Positions 34,107 to 44,001 of a stretch of 64,000 nt of DNA are shown here, piece by piece; positions within the stretch are counted from its first letter, which is position 1, and the number at the start of each line of letters is the position of its first letter. The notes beneath the pieces are model-generated. The model did not search any database. It had not been told where the DNA came from and worked only from the letters and a program-made list of their open reading frames with translations. Location: assembly GCA_017509605.1 (NCBI GenBank), contig JAFWPH010000037.1:124001-188000 (forward strand), given 5' to 3'. This DNA comes from Bacteroidaceae bacterium (GTDB taxonomy: Bacteria; Bacteroidota; Bacteroidia; Bacteroidales; Bacteroidaceae). A program made the position numbers and the translations under genes.

Positions 34107-35255
34107 ATGCAGACAGAAAACAATCAGGCACCAGTTCGTGTACTCATGCTTTTCACCATCCTCAATCGTGGAGGCGCTGAGACCATGGTGATGAATTACT
34201 ACCGCAACATCGACCGTACGAAAGTGCAGTTCGACTTTGTTGTACACCGTCAGGAAAAAGGTGCTTACGAGGATGAGATTGAATCGCTCGGAGGACGAGT
34301 CTATCGTTTCATGCCACTCAATCCACTCTCTTTCCATCAGTATAAGAAACAGGTCAGCCATTTCTTTGACGAACACCCTGAATACAAGATCATTCATGGC
34401 CAGTGCTCAGAATCCGGATATTTCTTTTATAAAGAAGCCTCGAAACGTGGCGTTCCAGTCATCATAGCCCATGCCCATAACAGTCATGTGCCTTTCGATA
34501 TGAAACTCATCATGCGCACTTATTTCAAGCACCGCATGCGTCCCTACCTGACACATTGTTTTGGTTGCGGTCGTGAGGCGTCTATATGGCTGTTTGGTAG
34601 AAAACTTGGTGAGAAGGCGTTGATACTCAACAATGCCATCGACACCACTCGTTATGAGTTTTCTCCAGAAAAGAGAAAATCCAAACGCAAGGAACTCGGT
34701 TTGTCGGACTCCACCCTTGTTGTGCTTCATGTGGGCAGCTTTGCAAAGGCCAAGAACCATCAGTTCATTATCGATGTGTTTGACCAGATGCACCGACTCC
34801 ATTCAGACAGCATGCTGTTGCTCGCTGGCGCCGGTCCATTACGTCAGTCCATAGAAAATAAAGTGGAAAGGCTCAAACTTACCGACAGCGTTCGCTTCTT
34901 AGGTAGCAGAGCTGACATTCCTGAACTCATGATGGCCGCAGACACCCTCCTATTCCCCTCCATTTTCGAGGGGTTGCCCGTTACCTTGGTTGAGGCTCAG
35001 GCCACAGGGCTCGAGTGTCTGATTTCCGACCAGATTCCTCGTGAGGTTGTGGTCACCGATAAGGTTCAGCTCATGTCGCTGAGTGAGCCTGCCTCCAAAT
35101 GGGCGGAGAAGGTACTGGAATTGTCTGCTACAACGAGCGACAGAATTTCAGGTGCCAGACAAGTCATTGATGCTGGGTATGACGTAAGAAGTAATGCCCA
35201 GTGGTTGCAGGATTTTTATCTTTCTGAGCTTTCAACGAAGCATTTGTATCTGTAG
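34107..35255 (+). CDS. Family 4 glycosyltransferase, EpsF-like (C)
   Basis: The 382-residue GT-B enzyme carries NRGGAETMVMNYYRN at the acceptor side, FVVHRQEKGAYEDEIESLGG, and HVGSFAKAKNHQFIIDVF and FEGLPVTLVEAQATGL in the donor domain. The closest pattern is that of EpsF-type enzymes. It begins ten bases after the previous gene. Confidence 0.88.
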   Translation: MQTENNQAPVRVLMLFTILNRGGAETMVMNYYRNIDRTKVQFDFVVHRQEKGAYEDEIESLGGRVYRFMPLNPLSFHQYKKQVSHFFDEHPEYKIIHGQCSESGYFFYKEASKRGVPVIIAHAHNSHVPFDMKLIMRTYFKHRMRPYLTHCFGCGREASIWLFGRKLGEKALILNNAIDTTRYEFSPEKRKSKRKELGLSDSTLVVLHVGSFAKAKNHQFIIDVFDQMHRLHSDSMLLLAGAGPLRQSIENKVERLKLTDSVRFLGSRADIPELMMAADTLLFPSIFEGLPVTLVEAQATGLECLISDQIPREVVVTDKVQLMSLSEPASKWAEKVLELSATTSDRISGARQVIDAGYDVRSNAQWLQDFYLSELSTKHLYL

Positions 35256-35277
35256 CCTTTTATCGTTCCCATTACCT

Positions 35278-36165
35278 ATGAGCAAGAAAACGCTGACCAT
35301 CTTCACTCCGGCATACAACCGAGCATATACTCTTCCGCTGGGTTACGAGGCACTCTGTCGCCAGACATCCAACGACTTCGAGTGGCTGATTGTTGACGAC
35401 GGTTCCACCGACAATACTCGTGAGTTGGTCAGACAATGGATAGACGAGGGCAAGGTGAGCATCCGTTATATCTATCAAGAGAACCAAGGGATGCATGGTG
35501 CCCATAACACAGCCTATAAGAATATCGACACAGAGCTCAATACATGTGTGGATTCCGATGACTATATGCCCGATGATGCTGTAGAGAAAATTGTCTCATT
35601 CTGGCGTCATTATGGTTCTGACGAAGTGGCAGGCATCATGGGGTTGGATTCCGACTTCGATGGCAAGGTGATTGGTACTGTTTTTCCTCCCGGTATGAAA
35701 CGAAGCACCTTGGCTGGTTTTTATGCCAGTGGTGGCAAGGGAGACAAGAAGTTGGTTTATCGAACCGATGTGATATGCTCCTATCCCGAATACCCACTGT
35801 TCGAAGGGGAGAAATACGTGTCGCTCGGCTACAAGTATGAACTTGTTGATCAGGATTATGAGATGCTTACGCTCAACGAGGTAATTGCCAGGGTCGAATA
35901 CCGTCAGGATGGCTCAAGCCTGAATATGTTCCGGCAGTATTTGCGCAATCCAAAGGGCTTTGCCTTCATCCGTAAGAGTTCCATGTGTCTCGCGCCCACT
36001 TGGAAACGTCGTTTTGTAGAGGCGGCACATTATGTGTCGAGCAGCATCATCCTACGCAACACACGCTTTCTCAAGGAATCTCCTCAAAAAGGACTTACTC
36101 TGCTTGCCACTCCGCTTGGTGTTCTTATCTACTGTTACATCATGTACAAAAACAAAAAACACTGA
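35278..36165 (+). CDS. Family 2 glycosyltransferase (A)
   Basis: This 295-residue enzyme is taken from the ATG at 35278 (MSKKTLTIFTPAYNRA), since the upstream part of the frame is a run of hydrophobic residues overlying the previous gene and not family-like. GT-A motifs are VDDGSTDNT and the metal-binding VDSDDYMPDDA. Near the end the chain is hydrophobic (LATPLGVLIYCYIMY), possibly a membrane-contacting segment. The next gene's ATG overlaps its TGA. Confidence 0.87.
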   Translation: MSKKTLTIFTPAYNRAYTLPLGYEALCRQTSNDFEWLIVDDGSTDNTRELVRQWIDEGKVSIRYIYQENQGMHGAHNTAYKNIDTELNTCVDSDDYMPDDAVEKIVSFWRHYGSDEVAGIMGLDSDFDGKVIGTVFPPGMKRSTLAGFYASGGKGDKKLVYRTDVICSYPEYPLFEGEKYVSLGYKYELVDQDYEMLTLNEVIARVEYRQDGSSLNMFRQYLRNPKGFAFIRKSSMCLAPTWKRRFVEAAHYVSSSIILRNTRFLKESPQKGLTLLATPLGVLIYCYIMYKNKKH

Positions 36166-37205
36166 TGATTAGTATTGTTGTTCCCATATACAATGCTGAG
36201 AAGTATCTTGCGGATTGTCTGGACTCCCTGGTGGCGCAGTCTGACCATGACATCGAGATACTCTGTGTGGATGACGGTTCAACCGACCAGACCATCGACA
36301 TCCTCAACAGCTACAGCGAGCGCTATCCCTTCTTGAGAGTGGTTAACCAGCACAACCAGGGGCCTTCAGCAGCCCGCAATCGTGGTATTGATGAGGCCAA
36401 AGGTGAATGGATCATGTTTGTTGACAGCGACGACTGGATAGACCGCAATGCGTTCTCACGTCTGCAGCCCTATTTCAACTCGCCTTACCAGTTGATAGCA
36501 TTCTCCTATATCAGGGAATTCCGCAGTCAGTCGCTTGCCAAGCAGGTTTTAAGTGAGGAAACAGAGACCTTTGACGACAAAGATGAGGTTTACAGCCTTT
36601 TTGTCCGCCTTCTTGCCCCAATCGAGAACGGAAAGATCCATCCCGACAAACTCGACAGTTTGTCAACTGTATGGGGAAAACTCTACAGGACAGACCTCAT
36701 CAAAAGCAACCATATACGCTTTGTCCCGACACAGGTTACTGGTACAGCCGAAGATCTTCTCTTCAATGTGGACTATTTCATGCTGATGCAAAGCGCCATC
36801 TATCTTCCACTCACCATTTACCATTATCGCAAGAACAGTGTGGAGTCGTTCACCAGTTTGTATAAGCCCGACTTGTTTGAGAAGATGCAGAATCTCTTTC
36901 ACCTTATTGATCAGCGTGTGTCTCTTATGAAGAATCAAGAACTCACTGTTGCCCTTAGTTACCGCAAGTCGCTTAGTCTGATTGGCCAGGGACTGAACAT
37001 TACATTTTCTGGGGAATCGTGGTGTAGAAAGCACAGTCAAGTTTCCAGAATACTTCATTCTCCCCTTTACGCCGAACCTTTGAACACACTCCCCTTAAGT
37101 GTGTTGCCAATGCATTGGAGAGTGTTCTTCTGGCTTGCCAAGTGCAAGTGCAGTGGCTTGGTGCTGCTCCTGCTCCAAATTATCAACAAAATCATCGACC
37201 GTTAA
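36165..37205 (+). CDS. Family 2 glycosyltransferase (B)
   Basis: The 346-residue enzyme starts at the ATG at 36165, overlapping the previous stop (TGATG), giving MISIVVPIYNAEKYLADCL. The nucleotide and metal motifs are VDDGSTDQT and VDSDDWIDRNA, and a later TAEDLLFNVDYF carries the usual acidic ED of the acceptor/catalytic base region. The last ~30 residues are hydrophobic. Confidence 0.87.
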   Translation: MISIVVPIYNAEKYLADCLDSLVAQSDHDIEILCVDDGSTDQTIDILNSYSERYPFLRVVNQHNQGPSAARNRGIDEAKGEWIMFVDSDDWIDRNAFSRLQPYFNSPYQLIAFSYIREFRSQSLAKQVLSEETETFDDKDEVYSLFVRLLAPIENGKIHPDKLDSLSTVWGKLYRTDLIKSNHIRFVPTQVTGTAEDLLFNVDYFMLMQSAIYLPLTIYHYRKNSVESFTSLYKPDLFEKMQNLFHLIDQRVSLMKNQELTVALSYRKSLSLIGQGLNITFSGESWCRKHSQVSRILHSPLYAEPLNTLPLSVLPMHWRVFFWLAKCKCSGLVLLLLQIINKIIDR

Positions 37206-37244
37206 TTCATTTTCAGAAATTCATCATCAAAAACAACTGAATTT

Positions 37245-38366
37245 ATGGAAATCACCTTTATCCCACCACTACAGTTCGCCTTTCTTTATTATCATATCAT
37301 TATGGTGTTTGTTATTCTCACCATCTATCAATGCCATACACAGCAGGTATTACGTCCCGATGTGGCGGCTTTGAACTCATCGTTTGGAGTTATTCTGACA
37401 ATTGTGATTATCCTCCTCATGGGGTTGCGTCCAATTGATTATCATTTTGGAGACACTACTATCTATGCTAAAGGATTTGAGGCAATGCAAGAAGCTGGCT
37501 ATACGTATCACCCTACTTTTCAACGTGAATGGTTGTATGAGAACATTCACAATTTATGCGTGGCTTATGCCGACGTCCATGTTTTTTTCCTCATTTGTGC
37601 CGCACTTTATAATGGTCTCTTGGCCATTGCATTACGACATATTTTCGGCATTCATTATTATGTTCCCTTACTGGTGTTTCTGAGCATGTTCACCTATTGG
37701 ACCTATGGAGTCAATGGTGTGAGAAATGGTGTGGCGTCCTCTTTTTTCATTCTTGCCTTAGCAAATATCAACCGTCCTCAGTTAGCTGCTCTTCTTGCCC
37801 TCTGTTCCACAGGTTTTCATAAGTCCATGTGGCTGATCGTGATTGCCGCTGTTGTAGCTTGGTATATTAAGAACGTTTATCTTTATATCGTGGGATGGTT
37901 GCTTTCCATCGTTGTTTCCTTTTTAGCTGGTATGACCTTGCAGAATATGATCTCACAGATTGGATTCATGCAGGATGACGCTCGATTCCAAGGTTATCTC
38001 ACGGGTAGTAATATCCAGGACGCGGCAGTTTGGACCACGATGTCATTCCGTTGGGACTTTATTGCTTTCAGTGCTTTAGGCGTAGCGTTTGGGTGGTATT
38101 TTATAGTGAAGCGGAAATTCAAAGATGAGTTTTATATATGGGTTTTCAATATGTATTGTTTGGCCAATGCTTTTTGGATTATAGTCATCCGCGCAGCTTA
38201 TAGCAACCGTATCGCCCAGATTTCATGGTTTATATTACCTCTCGTCCTTGCATATCCCACTTCAAAGAAACGTTTTTGGACCGACCATGAGAAGTACATG
38301 GGCTATGCGGTAATCCTGATGTATTCATTCAGTTTCGTCTATAATGTAATATTGCTCAAAGGATAA
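37245..38366 (+). CDS. EpsG-like membrane protein, probable polysaccharide polymerase
   Basis: The 373-residue protein has about nine to ten membrane helices spread over its length. The loop GLRPIDYHFGDTTIYAKGF is like the R-x(n)-DT-x-x-Y motif of EpsG, the Wzy-like polymerase of Bacillus exopolysaccharide. It is the only candidate polymerase in the locus. The base composition is lower in GC than the genes before it, as judged by eye. Confidence 0.8.
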   Translation: MEITFIPPLQFAFLYYHIIMVFVILTIYQCHTQQVLRPDVAALNSSFGVILTIVIILLMGLRPIDYHFGDTTIYAKGFEAMQEAGYTYHPTFQREWLYENIHNLCVAYADVHVFFLICAALYNGLLAIALRHIFGIHYYVPLLVFLSMFTYWTYGVNGVRNGVASSFFILALANINRPQLAALLALCSTGFHKSMWLIVIAAVVAWYIKNVYLYIVGWLLSIVVSFLAGMTLQNMISQIGFMQDDARFQGYLTGSNIQDAAVWTTMSFRWDFIAFSALGVAFGWYFIVKRKFKDEFYIWVFNMYCLANAFWIIVIRAAYSNRIAQISWFILPLVLAYPTSKKRFWTDHEKYMGYAVILMYSFSFVYNVILLKG

Positions 38367-38413
38367 CCTACAATTATCTCTTTATAACACATTTATAACA
38401 TTAGAAGCATTAC

Positions 38414-39448
38414 ATGAATAAAGTCACCGTTTTTATACCTGTCTATAATACCGAAAAATATATCCGACAATGCATAGACTCTGTGCTGAACCAGTCCTAT
38501 ACTGACATGGAAGTCATCCTCTGTAACGACTGCTCCACAGACAATAGCCTTGCCATCTGCCAGGAATATGAACATAAGGACAGCCGTGTTAGGATTGTCA
38601 ATAATGAACGGAATTTAGGTCTGTTCAATACCCGTCTCAAGTGTCTGGACTTTGTAAGTGGTGACTACTTTTTTCAGGTTGATTCTGACGATTGGTTGGA
38701 AAAGGACTATATCAAGGTCATGATGGACGTGGCTGAGGAGTACGTAGTGGATGTGGTGCAGATGGGGATGATCAAGAGCGTTGATAGATGGGGCGTCGTC
38801 AGCCACAAGGAACGCCTCTATTTCCCTGGCTTGTACACTGAAGAGCAGTTGGATCAATACCATCATATTTTCGCCCAGAGGGTTTTTTCCAATAACGTCT
38901 GTACCAAAGGAATCAGAACGGCGATTCTTAAGAAAGCCATTATTCAGCCTTCCGACATCCACTATGGAGACGACTTGTATTTCTTGCAGCAGATATCCCC
39001 TTATATTCGTTCTGTCTATGTCGTCCCGCAGTTTAGGTATTTCTATAGATATGGTGGTTCGATGTCGAATTATAATCCCAAGTTTTGGGATGACCAAAGC
39101 AAACTCTACTGGCTGAGGAAGGCGTATGCTTTAGAGCACGATCCGGAATACGTAAAGGGGTTGACTCTTTTTTTCGTCGACATCCTTAAGGATGTATTGA
39201 AACTTCAACTGTTTATTAATCAATCGGAGAACAGGGTTGCTGAGACCAAGGCGTTTCTGCAACGTTTTTACCATACGAAGGATTACAGTGAGATGACAGT
39301 TGTTGACACCAATGACGAGTTCATTGAATCGTTAAGGAAAAAGGACACAAATGGAATTCTGGACTATGTGTGTCGTCGTACTTCGAAGTTCTCTCTGCTG
39401 AAGACCAAGACTTTGAATAAGGTGTTCAGATTGTTGTCGAATTTCTGA
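38414..39448 (+). CDS. Family 2 glycosyltransferase (C)
   Basis: The 344-residue GT-A enzyme has VFIPVYNTEKYIRQCIDSVL, NDCSTDNS and VDSDDWLEKDY. It resembles the enzyme at 41811 along the chain (GDDLYFLQQISPYIRSVYVV here, GEDLSFNVRLFPHLQSVYIM there; YRYGGSMSNYNP against YRFGGMTSRYNP), so the two are paralogues that flank the two acyltransferase genes. Confidence 0.88.
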   Translation: MNKVTVFIPVYNTEKYIRQCIDSVLNQSYTDMEVILCNDCSTDNSLAICQEYEHKDSRVRIVNNERNLGLFNTRLKCLDFVSGDYFFQVDSDDWLEKDYIKVMMDVAEEYVVDVVQMGMIKSVDRWGVVSHKERLYFPGLYTEEQLDQYHHIFAQRVFSNNVCTKGIRTAILKKAIIQPSDIHYGDDLYFLQQISPYIRSVYVVPQFRYFYRYGGSMSNYNPKFWDDQSKLYWLRKAYALEHDPEYVKGLTLFFVDILKDVLKLQLFINQSENRVAETKAFLQRFYHTKDYSEMTVVDTNDEFIESLRKKDTNGILDYVCRRTSKFSLLKTKTLNKVFRLLSNF

Positions 39449-39605
39449 CTTTCTACCTGCAGCGGTTTTTATCTGCATGATAACCGCTATTAAAGGAAAC
39501 AGAAAGGAATCGTTATATTTATTCATTAGTATATGTCAGGTCTCTTGCTCAGTTTCTTTTCTATAAGTCTTGTCCAGCATTAAAAAACTATATTCATAAA
39601 TCACC

Positions 39606-40601
39606 ATGATAAAAGAAAGATTATTATATGTCGATTCTCTAAGAGGTTTGTGCATCATCTTGATTGTTGCACTTCATAGTAAGTTGACGATTATTAATGA
39701 TGATTTCAATCTGATGCTCATTAATATGGAATTGCCAACATTCTTTTTCCTCTCAGGCCTCTTCTTCAAGAGATATGGCAGTTTCAAGGAGTTTTTTGTC
39801 AAAAAAGTGAATCATCTTGTCGTCCCTTTTGTCTTTTTCTCATATATACCTTTCTGTTTGTTTGCTTATTTCTACAACGATAGATATTCCGATCCCATTT
39901 TCTATCTTGCTGCAACAATAAAACCCTATAATGAACCATTGTGGTTTGTGCGTTCTTTATTTTTCACATATCTTATTTATTATGTAATAGATAAATATAC
40001 AGAAAGGCGATCACATTGGATACAATTACTTGTCATTGGAATCATGGTTCTCGTCACATGGGTAATTGACATAGAATATAGGAAGCGTCTGGACGTCTAT
40101 CCTTTTCTTAACGATTGTTTGTTTATTGTCAAAGATGTTTTAACCTCCATAATGGTCTTGCCATATTTCTATTTGGCTCAACAGATTAAGAAACGTGGTT
40201 GGTTGAATTTTAAATTTAATTGGAAACGCACTATTTTGATTTCGTCTGTGGCTCTTGTTATGGCATATCTGCTTAAGCAAAATCATTTTGGATATTATTA
40301 TGCACAATATGGTGATAACATATTATTTCAATATATGAGTTCCATTTGTTCTATTATCGCATTTGGAGTGCTGTTCGCTAAGTTCAAATACACTAAACTG
40401 CTTCAGTTTTTTGGAAGATATAGCCTCATTGTCTTAGGTTGTCATTTAGTGCCTATCGTTATACTTGATACCAATTTCTGGCCCCCACGTTATATCGTTT
40501 TCGTCATTACTTTCATTCTGATGTTTCCCTGTATTTATTTTTTCAAGAGTTATTTCCCGAAATTCACAGCTCAAGAAGAATTGTTCAAATCCAAGAGTTG
40601 A
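39606..40601 (+). CDS. Membrane acyltransferase, family 3 (A)
   Basis: The 331-residue integral membrane protein has about ten helices and the family start LLYVDSLRGLCIILIVALHS, with the conserved Arg and His, followed by PLWFVRSLFFTYLIYYVID. Such enzymes put acetyl or other acyl groups on extracytoplasmic sugars. The gene is strikingly AT-rich compared with its neighbours, a possible sign of transfer. It follows a 157-bp gap. Confidence 0.87.
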   Translation: MIKERLLYVDSLRGLCIILIVALHSKLTIINDDFNLMLINMELPTFFFLSGLFFKRYGSFKEFFVKKVNHLVVPFVFFSYIPFCLFAYFYNDRYSDPIFYLAATIKPYNEPLWFVRSLFFTYLIYYVIDKYTERRSHWIQLLVIGIMVLVTWVIDIEYRKRLDVYPFLNDCLFIVKDVLTSIMVLPYFYLAQQIKKRGWLNFKFNWKRTILISSVALVMAYLLKQNHFGYYYAQYGDNILFQYMSSICSIIAFGVLFAKFKYTKLLQFFGRYSLIVLGCHLVPIVILDTNFWPPRYIVFVITFILMFPCIYFFKSYFPKFTAQEELFKSKS

Positions 40602-40683
40602 GCCATTCTTTTTGTGTTAACTGTATCAGAGGAAAGGCTGCTGCCTAAATTCGTGAAAGAATAGATATTGAAAAAAGAAGAAA

Positions 40684-41742
40684 ATGGAGAATATCGAAAC
40701 CACATCGAAGAACAAACCGAAAGAGCGTATCATTTATTTAGATATCCTTCGCATCTTTGCTTGTGTATTGATTGTCCTCATGCATTCTCCACGTCCAGAT
40801 TCTGGAATGAGTGGTTACCAGGCTTCTTCCATAAGTCTGCTCACTGCTCCAGGAATAGGGCTGTTCTTCATGGTCAGTGGCGCGCTACTACTACCTGTAC
40901 GCATATCCTCCAGTGCTTTCTGGCGTCGTAGAATCAGTAAGATTATCTTTCCCGTATTGTGCTGGACTTTGTTTTATGTAATCGACAACTACTTTTATGG
41001 AGGAGCAACTGTCCGTGAAATCCTCCGCTCTCTGCTCTCCTTTCCTTTTAGGGCCTGTGGCCGTGGCTTTCTGTGGTTCATGTACACACTCACGGGATTA
41101 TACCTCCTTGCTCCCATACTCTCTCCGTGGTTGTTGAGATGCTCAAGACGTGAACTTGAGGCCGTGCTTTTATTCTGGTGTGTCACTATGTTTTATCCTC
41201 TGCTGAAAGGTTTCTTTGATATTGACGATTCGACAGGTGGCATCCTATATTATTTCAGTGGTTACGCAGGTTATTTTCTTCTTGGCCATTATCTCCACAA
41301 ATATACGCCAAGACTCCGCTGGTGGTGCCTTCTTCTCTGTTTCATTGTTCCGGTAGGATGTGCTGTCTATTGCAAAACAACCCATTTGCAGATTGATTTT
41401 TACAATCTCTTCTGGTATTTGAGCATTTTCATTGCAGTTATGTGTTTCGCATGGTTCAATATGATTCAAAGATTTTTTTCTCGAATCACTTTACTTTCAC
41501 GTCTTTCTGGTGCGTTGACCACCCTGAGTAACTGCACCTTTGGCATGTTTCTCATGCACATATTCCTAATGCGTCGCTGCATATGGTCCCTCCCATATTT
41601 CAGAGAACCGAACGGAGGTGTGCTCCAGTCGTTGCTGATATTCGTTTCGACATTCTTTCTCAGTTTTCTCTTCACCTACTTGTTGTCTTTCCTTCCGTTC
41701 GCAACATATATTATTGGCTATAAGAGAACCAAGAAGCAGTAG
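40684..41742 (+). CDS. Membrane acyltransferase, family 3 (B)
   Basis: The 352-residue protein has about ten helices and the family motif IIYLDILRIFACVLIVLMHS, then GIGLFFMVSGALLLP and GFLWFMYTLTGLYLLAPIL. It likely acylates the polysaccharide or a lipid-linked unit in the inner membrane. It is divergent from, but of the same family as, the protein encoded just upstream. The gene has an intermediate base composition. Confidence 0.87.
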   Translation: MENIETTSKNKPKERIIYLDILRIFACVLIVLMHSPRPDSGMSGYQASSISLLTAPGIGLFFMVSGALLLPVRISSSAFWRRRISKIIFPVLCWTLFYVIDNYFYGGATVREILRSLLSFPFRACGRGFLWFMYTLTGLYLLAPILSPWLLRCSRRELEAVLLFWCVTMFYPLLKGFFDIDDSTGGILYYFSGYAGYFLLGHYLHKYTPRLRWWCLLLCFIVPVGCAVYCKTTHLQIDFYNLFWYLSIFIAVMCFAWFNMIQRFFSRITLLSRLSGALTTLSNCTFGMFLMHIFLMRRCIWSLPYFREPNGGVLQSLLIFVSTFFLSFLFTYLLSFLPFATYIIGYKRTKKQ

Positions 41743-41810
41743 GCTCACAGATCAAGAATATTTATTCTTATTCTAAAAGTGAGATCATTAATTGTTATAA
41801 TACGTGTGAT

Positions 41811-42857
41811 ATGATTTCGGTTTTATTGGCAGTCTATAACACCAGTCTGTATCTGACACAGTGTTTGCGGTCCATCTTGGATCAGTCCTACAAGGATTTG
41901 GAGGTGATAGTGGTCAACGACGCCTCCACCGACGACAGTCTTACGATATGTCGGAATTTTGAGAAGAAGGACAAAAGGGTGAAGGTGGTCAATCTGGTTG
42001 TCAATGTGGGGTTGGAGAAAGTAAGGCGTGTGGGCCTGAAAGAGGCCACAGGCGATTATGTGATGTTTGTTGACTCTGATGACTGGCTTCATGGCAAAGA
42101 CACCATAAAAGCAATGTACGAGAAAATTGAGGAGACAGGAGCTGATTATGTGGAAGTAATGTCCCAACGTGTCATGGATAAATGGGGGTTGATTAAGACG
42201 AAGTCATCATGCCCGGTTTATGGTCTGATCAAGCAACCAGAACTCTTCAATGACTATTACATCTCTTTCTTCGGCAAGAACGTGCTGTCGGTGAATATAT
42301 GGGGCAAACTCTACCGTCGTTCAACCTTTGCAAAGGCTGACTTGGAACCGATTGGGCTGACGATGGGAGAGGATCTCTCTTTCAATGTGAGGCTTTTCCC
42401 GCATCTTCAGTCAGTCTATATCATGGATCGTATAGGATATAACTATAGGTTCGGGGGGATGACGTCTCGTTATAATCCCAATCTGTTGCCCGACTTGAAA
42501 AAGTTATTTGTCATCAAAGACCGTCTGAGACAAGAACAGCATTATGACACAGCATATGATTATCTGCGTATAGAGCTGAAGAATGTGTTTCGATCGGATA
42601 TCTGCCAGAGAATCATCTTCGATTTCGGCGATAAGCAGGATATTTTGTTCAAAATCAAGGAAGAACTTCGCGACCCCCTATATCAGGAGATTCAGAAAGT
42701 GAGGAACACCCCAGGGTTCCTTGACGATTCTTTCGTCAAAGCCATGGCCGAACAAGATGCCGAGTCCATCTACAATCAGTGTCAGACCATCGTGAAACAA
42801 CAACGGTGGCAGAGACTAAAGAAAAAAATCGTGTCTTTTTTACTCGGTTTCTTTTAG
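41811..42857 (+). CDS. Family 2 glycosyltransferase (D)
   Basis: The 348-residue GT-A enzyme has LLAVYNTSLYLTQCLRSIL, VNDASTDDS and VDSDDWLHGKD, and the later GEDLSFNVRLFPHLQSVYIM. It is a paralogue of the enzyme at 38414. The C-terminus ends in a basic and hydrophobic stretch (KKKIVSFLLGFF) that could lie against the membrane. Confidence 0.88.
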   Translation: MISVLLAVYNTSLYLTQCLRSILDQSYKDLEVIVVNDASTDDSLTICRNFEKKDKRVKVVNLVVNVGLEKVRRVGLKEATGDYVMFVDSDDWLHGKDTIKAMYEKIEETGADYVEVMSQRVMDKWGLIKTKSSCPVYGLIKQPELFNDYYISFFGKNVLSVNIWGKLYRRSTFAKADLEPIGLTMGEDLSFNVRLFPHLQSVYIMDRIGYNYRFGGMTSRYNPNLLPDLKKLFVIKDRLRQEQHYDTAYDYLRIELKNVFRSDICQRIIFDFGDKQDILFKIKEELRDPLYQEIQKVRNTPGFLDDSFVKAMAEQDAESIYNQCQTIVKQQRWQRLKKKIVSFLLGFF

Positions 42858-42943
42858 CATACTCAAATTTCGTGAGTTAATTAGTTTCAAGACAATTACC
42901 CTCAAGCCCCTCAGTCTTTACGTAATTACATTTTACAAAGTCT

Positions 42944-43999
42944 ATGGATAAACTGTTATCTATTATCATTCCTTCATATAACATGGAGGCGTTTTTGTCG
43001 CGTTGCCTCGACACATTGATAGTCAGCCCAGAGCGGATGGCATGGCTTGATGTGATGATCGTGAATGATGGAAGCACCGACTCCACCTCTGAAATCGGTC
43101 ATGAATATGCAGATAAATACCCCGGTATATTCCGTGTGATCGATAAGCAGAACGGTCATTATGGCAGCTGCATCAACGCCGCCCTTCAGGTGGCTCTCGG
43201 TAAGTATATCAGGATTCTCGACGCCGACGATTATTTCGATAATGAGGCCTTCTGTCACTATCTCGACGCACTCAATGGTGTTGATGTGGATGTTGTAGTG
43301 AGTGATTATAATCAGGTCGATTCACAGGGTAATGTTGTTAGTAGCATCGTTTACAACCATATTAAACCTAATGAGGTGATGCCTATTTTGCAAGTGAATG
43401 TTGGAGTGCTGATGATGCATGGCCTTGCTTATCGTACCGAATTTCTAAGGGGTATCCATTACAAACAAACAGAGGGCATCCTTTATACCGATTCAGAATG
43501 GTCGTATATTCCTATGCTCGACGCAGAGACAATATGCTACTTTCATCTGAATGTCTATCAGTATCTTGTTGATCGTGAGGGGCAGAGTATGAGCAAGGCG
43601 ATGCAGCAGAAGATGATGTCGCATCGTGTGAAAGTGCTTCGAAGCATGCTTGCTGCATATTTAGGCGACCACCCCAATTCAAATAATGTGAACGCCAGAT
43701 ATACCTTGCGCAATTATTTTGTCAACATTTATATGCTCGTAATCGTGAAAGGTGCTGACAACTTGGAGAACCAACGGATGATCAGGGACCTCGACGAAGA
43801 TCTGAAGTCATTAAGTCCTGACATGTACCAATATATCGGCGAATATAGTATCCATATATTCGGAACGAAATACAAGGTGATTGACCGCTGGCGCAATCAT
43901 AAGTTGATGAATGTGCGTCTGCTTCATCAATTAGTGAGGCTGGACAATGTATATCTCTCCTATCGTTTTCGAATCCAAAAGTTGTTGAAACGTAAATAA
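42944..43999 (+). CDS. Family 2 glycosyltransferase (E)
   Basis: The 351-residue GT-A enzyme has IIIPSYNMEAFLSRCLDTLI, VNDGSTDST and DADDYFDNEAF; the middle shows INAALQVALGKYIRILDADD in the usual spacing. It differs from the other family 2 enzymes of the locus in the region after the DADD motif. It begins 86 bases after the previous stop and ends two bases before the next ATG. Confidence 0.88.
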   Translation: MDKLLSIIIPSYNMEAFLSRCLDTLIVSPERMAWLDVMIVNDGSTDSTSEIGHEYADKYPGIFRVIDKQNGHYGSCINAALQVALGKYIRILDADDYFDNEAFCHYLDALNGVDVDVVVSDYNQVDSQGNVVSSIVYNHIKPNEVMPILQVNVGVLMMHGLAYRTEFLRGIHYKQTEGILYTDSEWSYIPMLDAETICYFHLNVYQYLVDREGQSMSKAMQQKMMSHRVKVLRSMLAAYLGDHPNSNNVNARYTLRNYFVNIYMLVIVKGADNLENQRMIRDLDEDLKSLSPDMYQYIGEYSIHIFGTKYKVIDRWRNHKLMNVRLLHQLVRLDNVYLSYRFRIQKLLKRK

Positions 44000-44001
44000 T
44001 C

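Noticed and set aside
34237..34467. Small shadow frames within glycosyltransferase genes
   Set aside because: They overlap confirmed coding sequence in other frames and lack motifs or signals.
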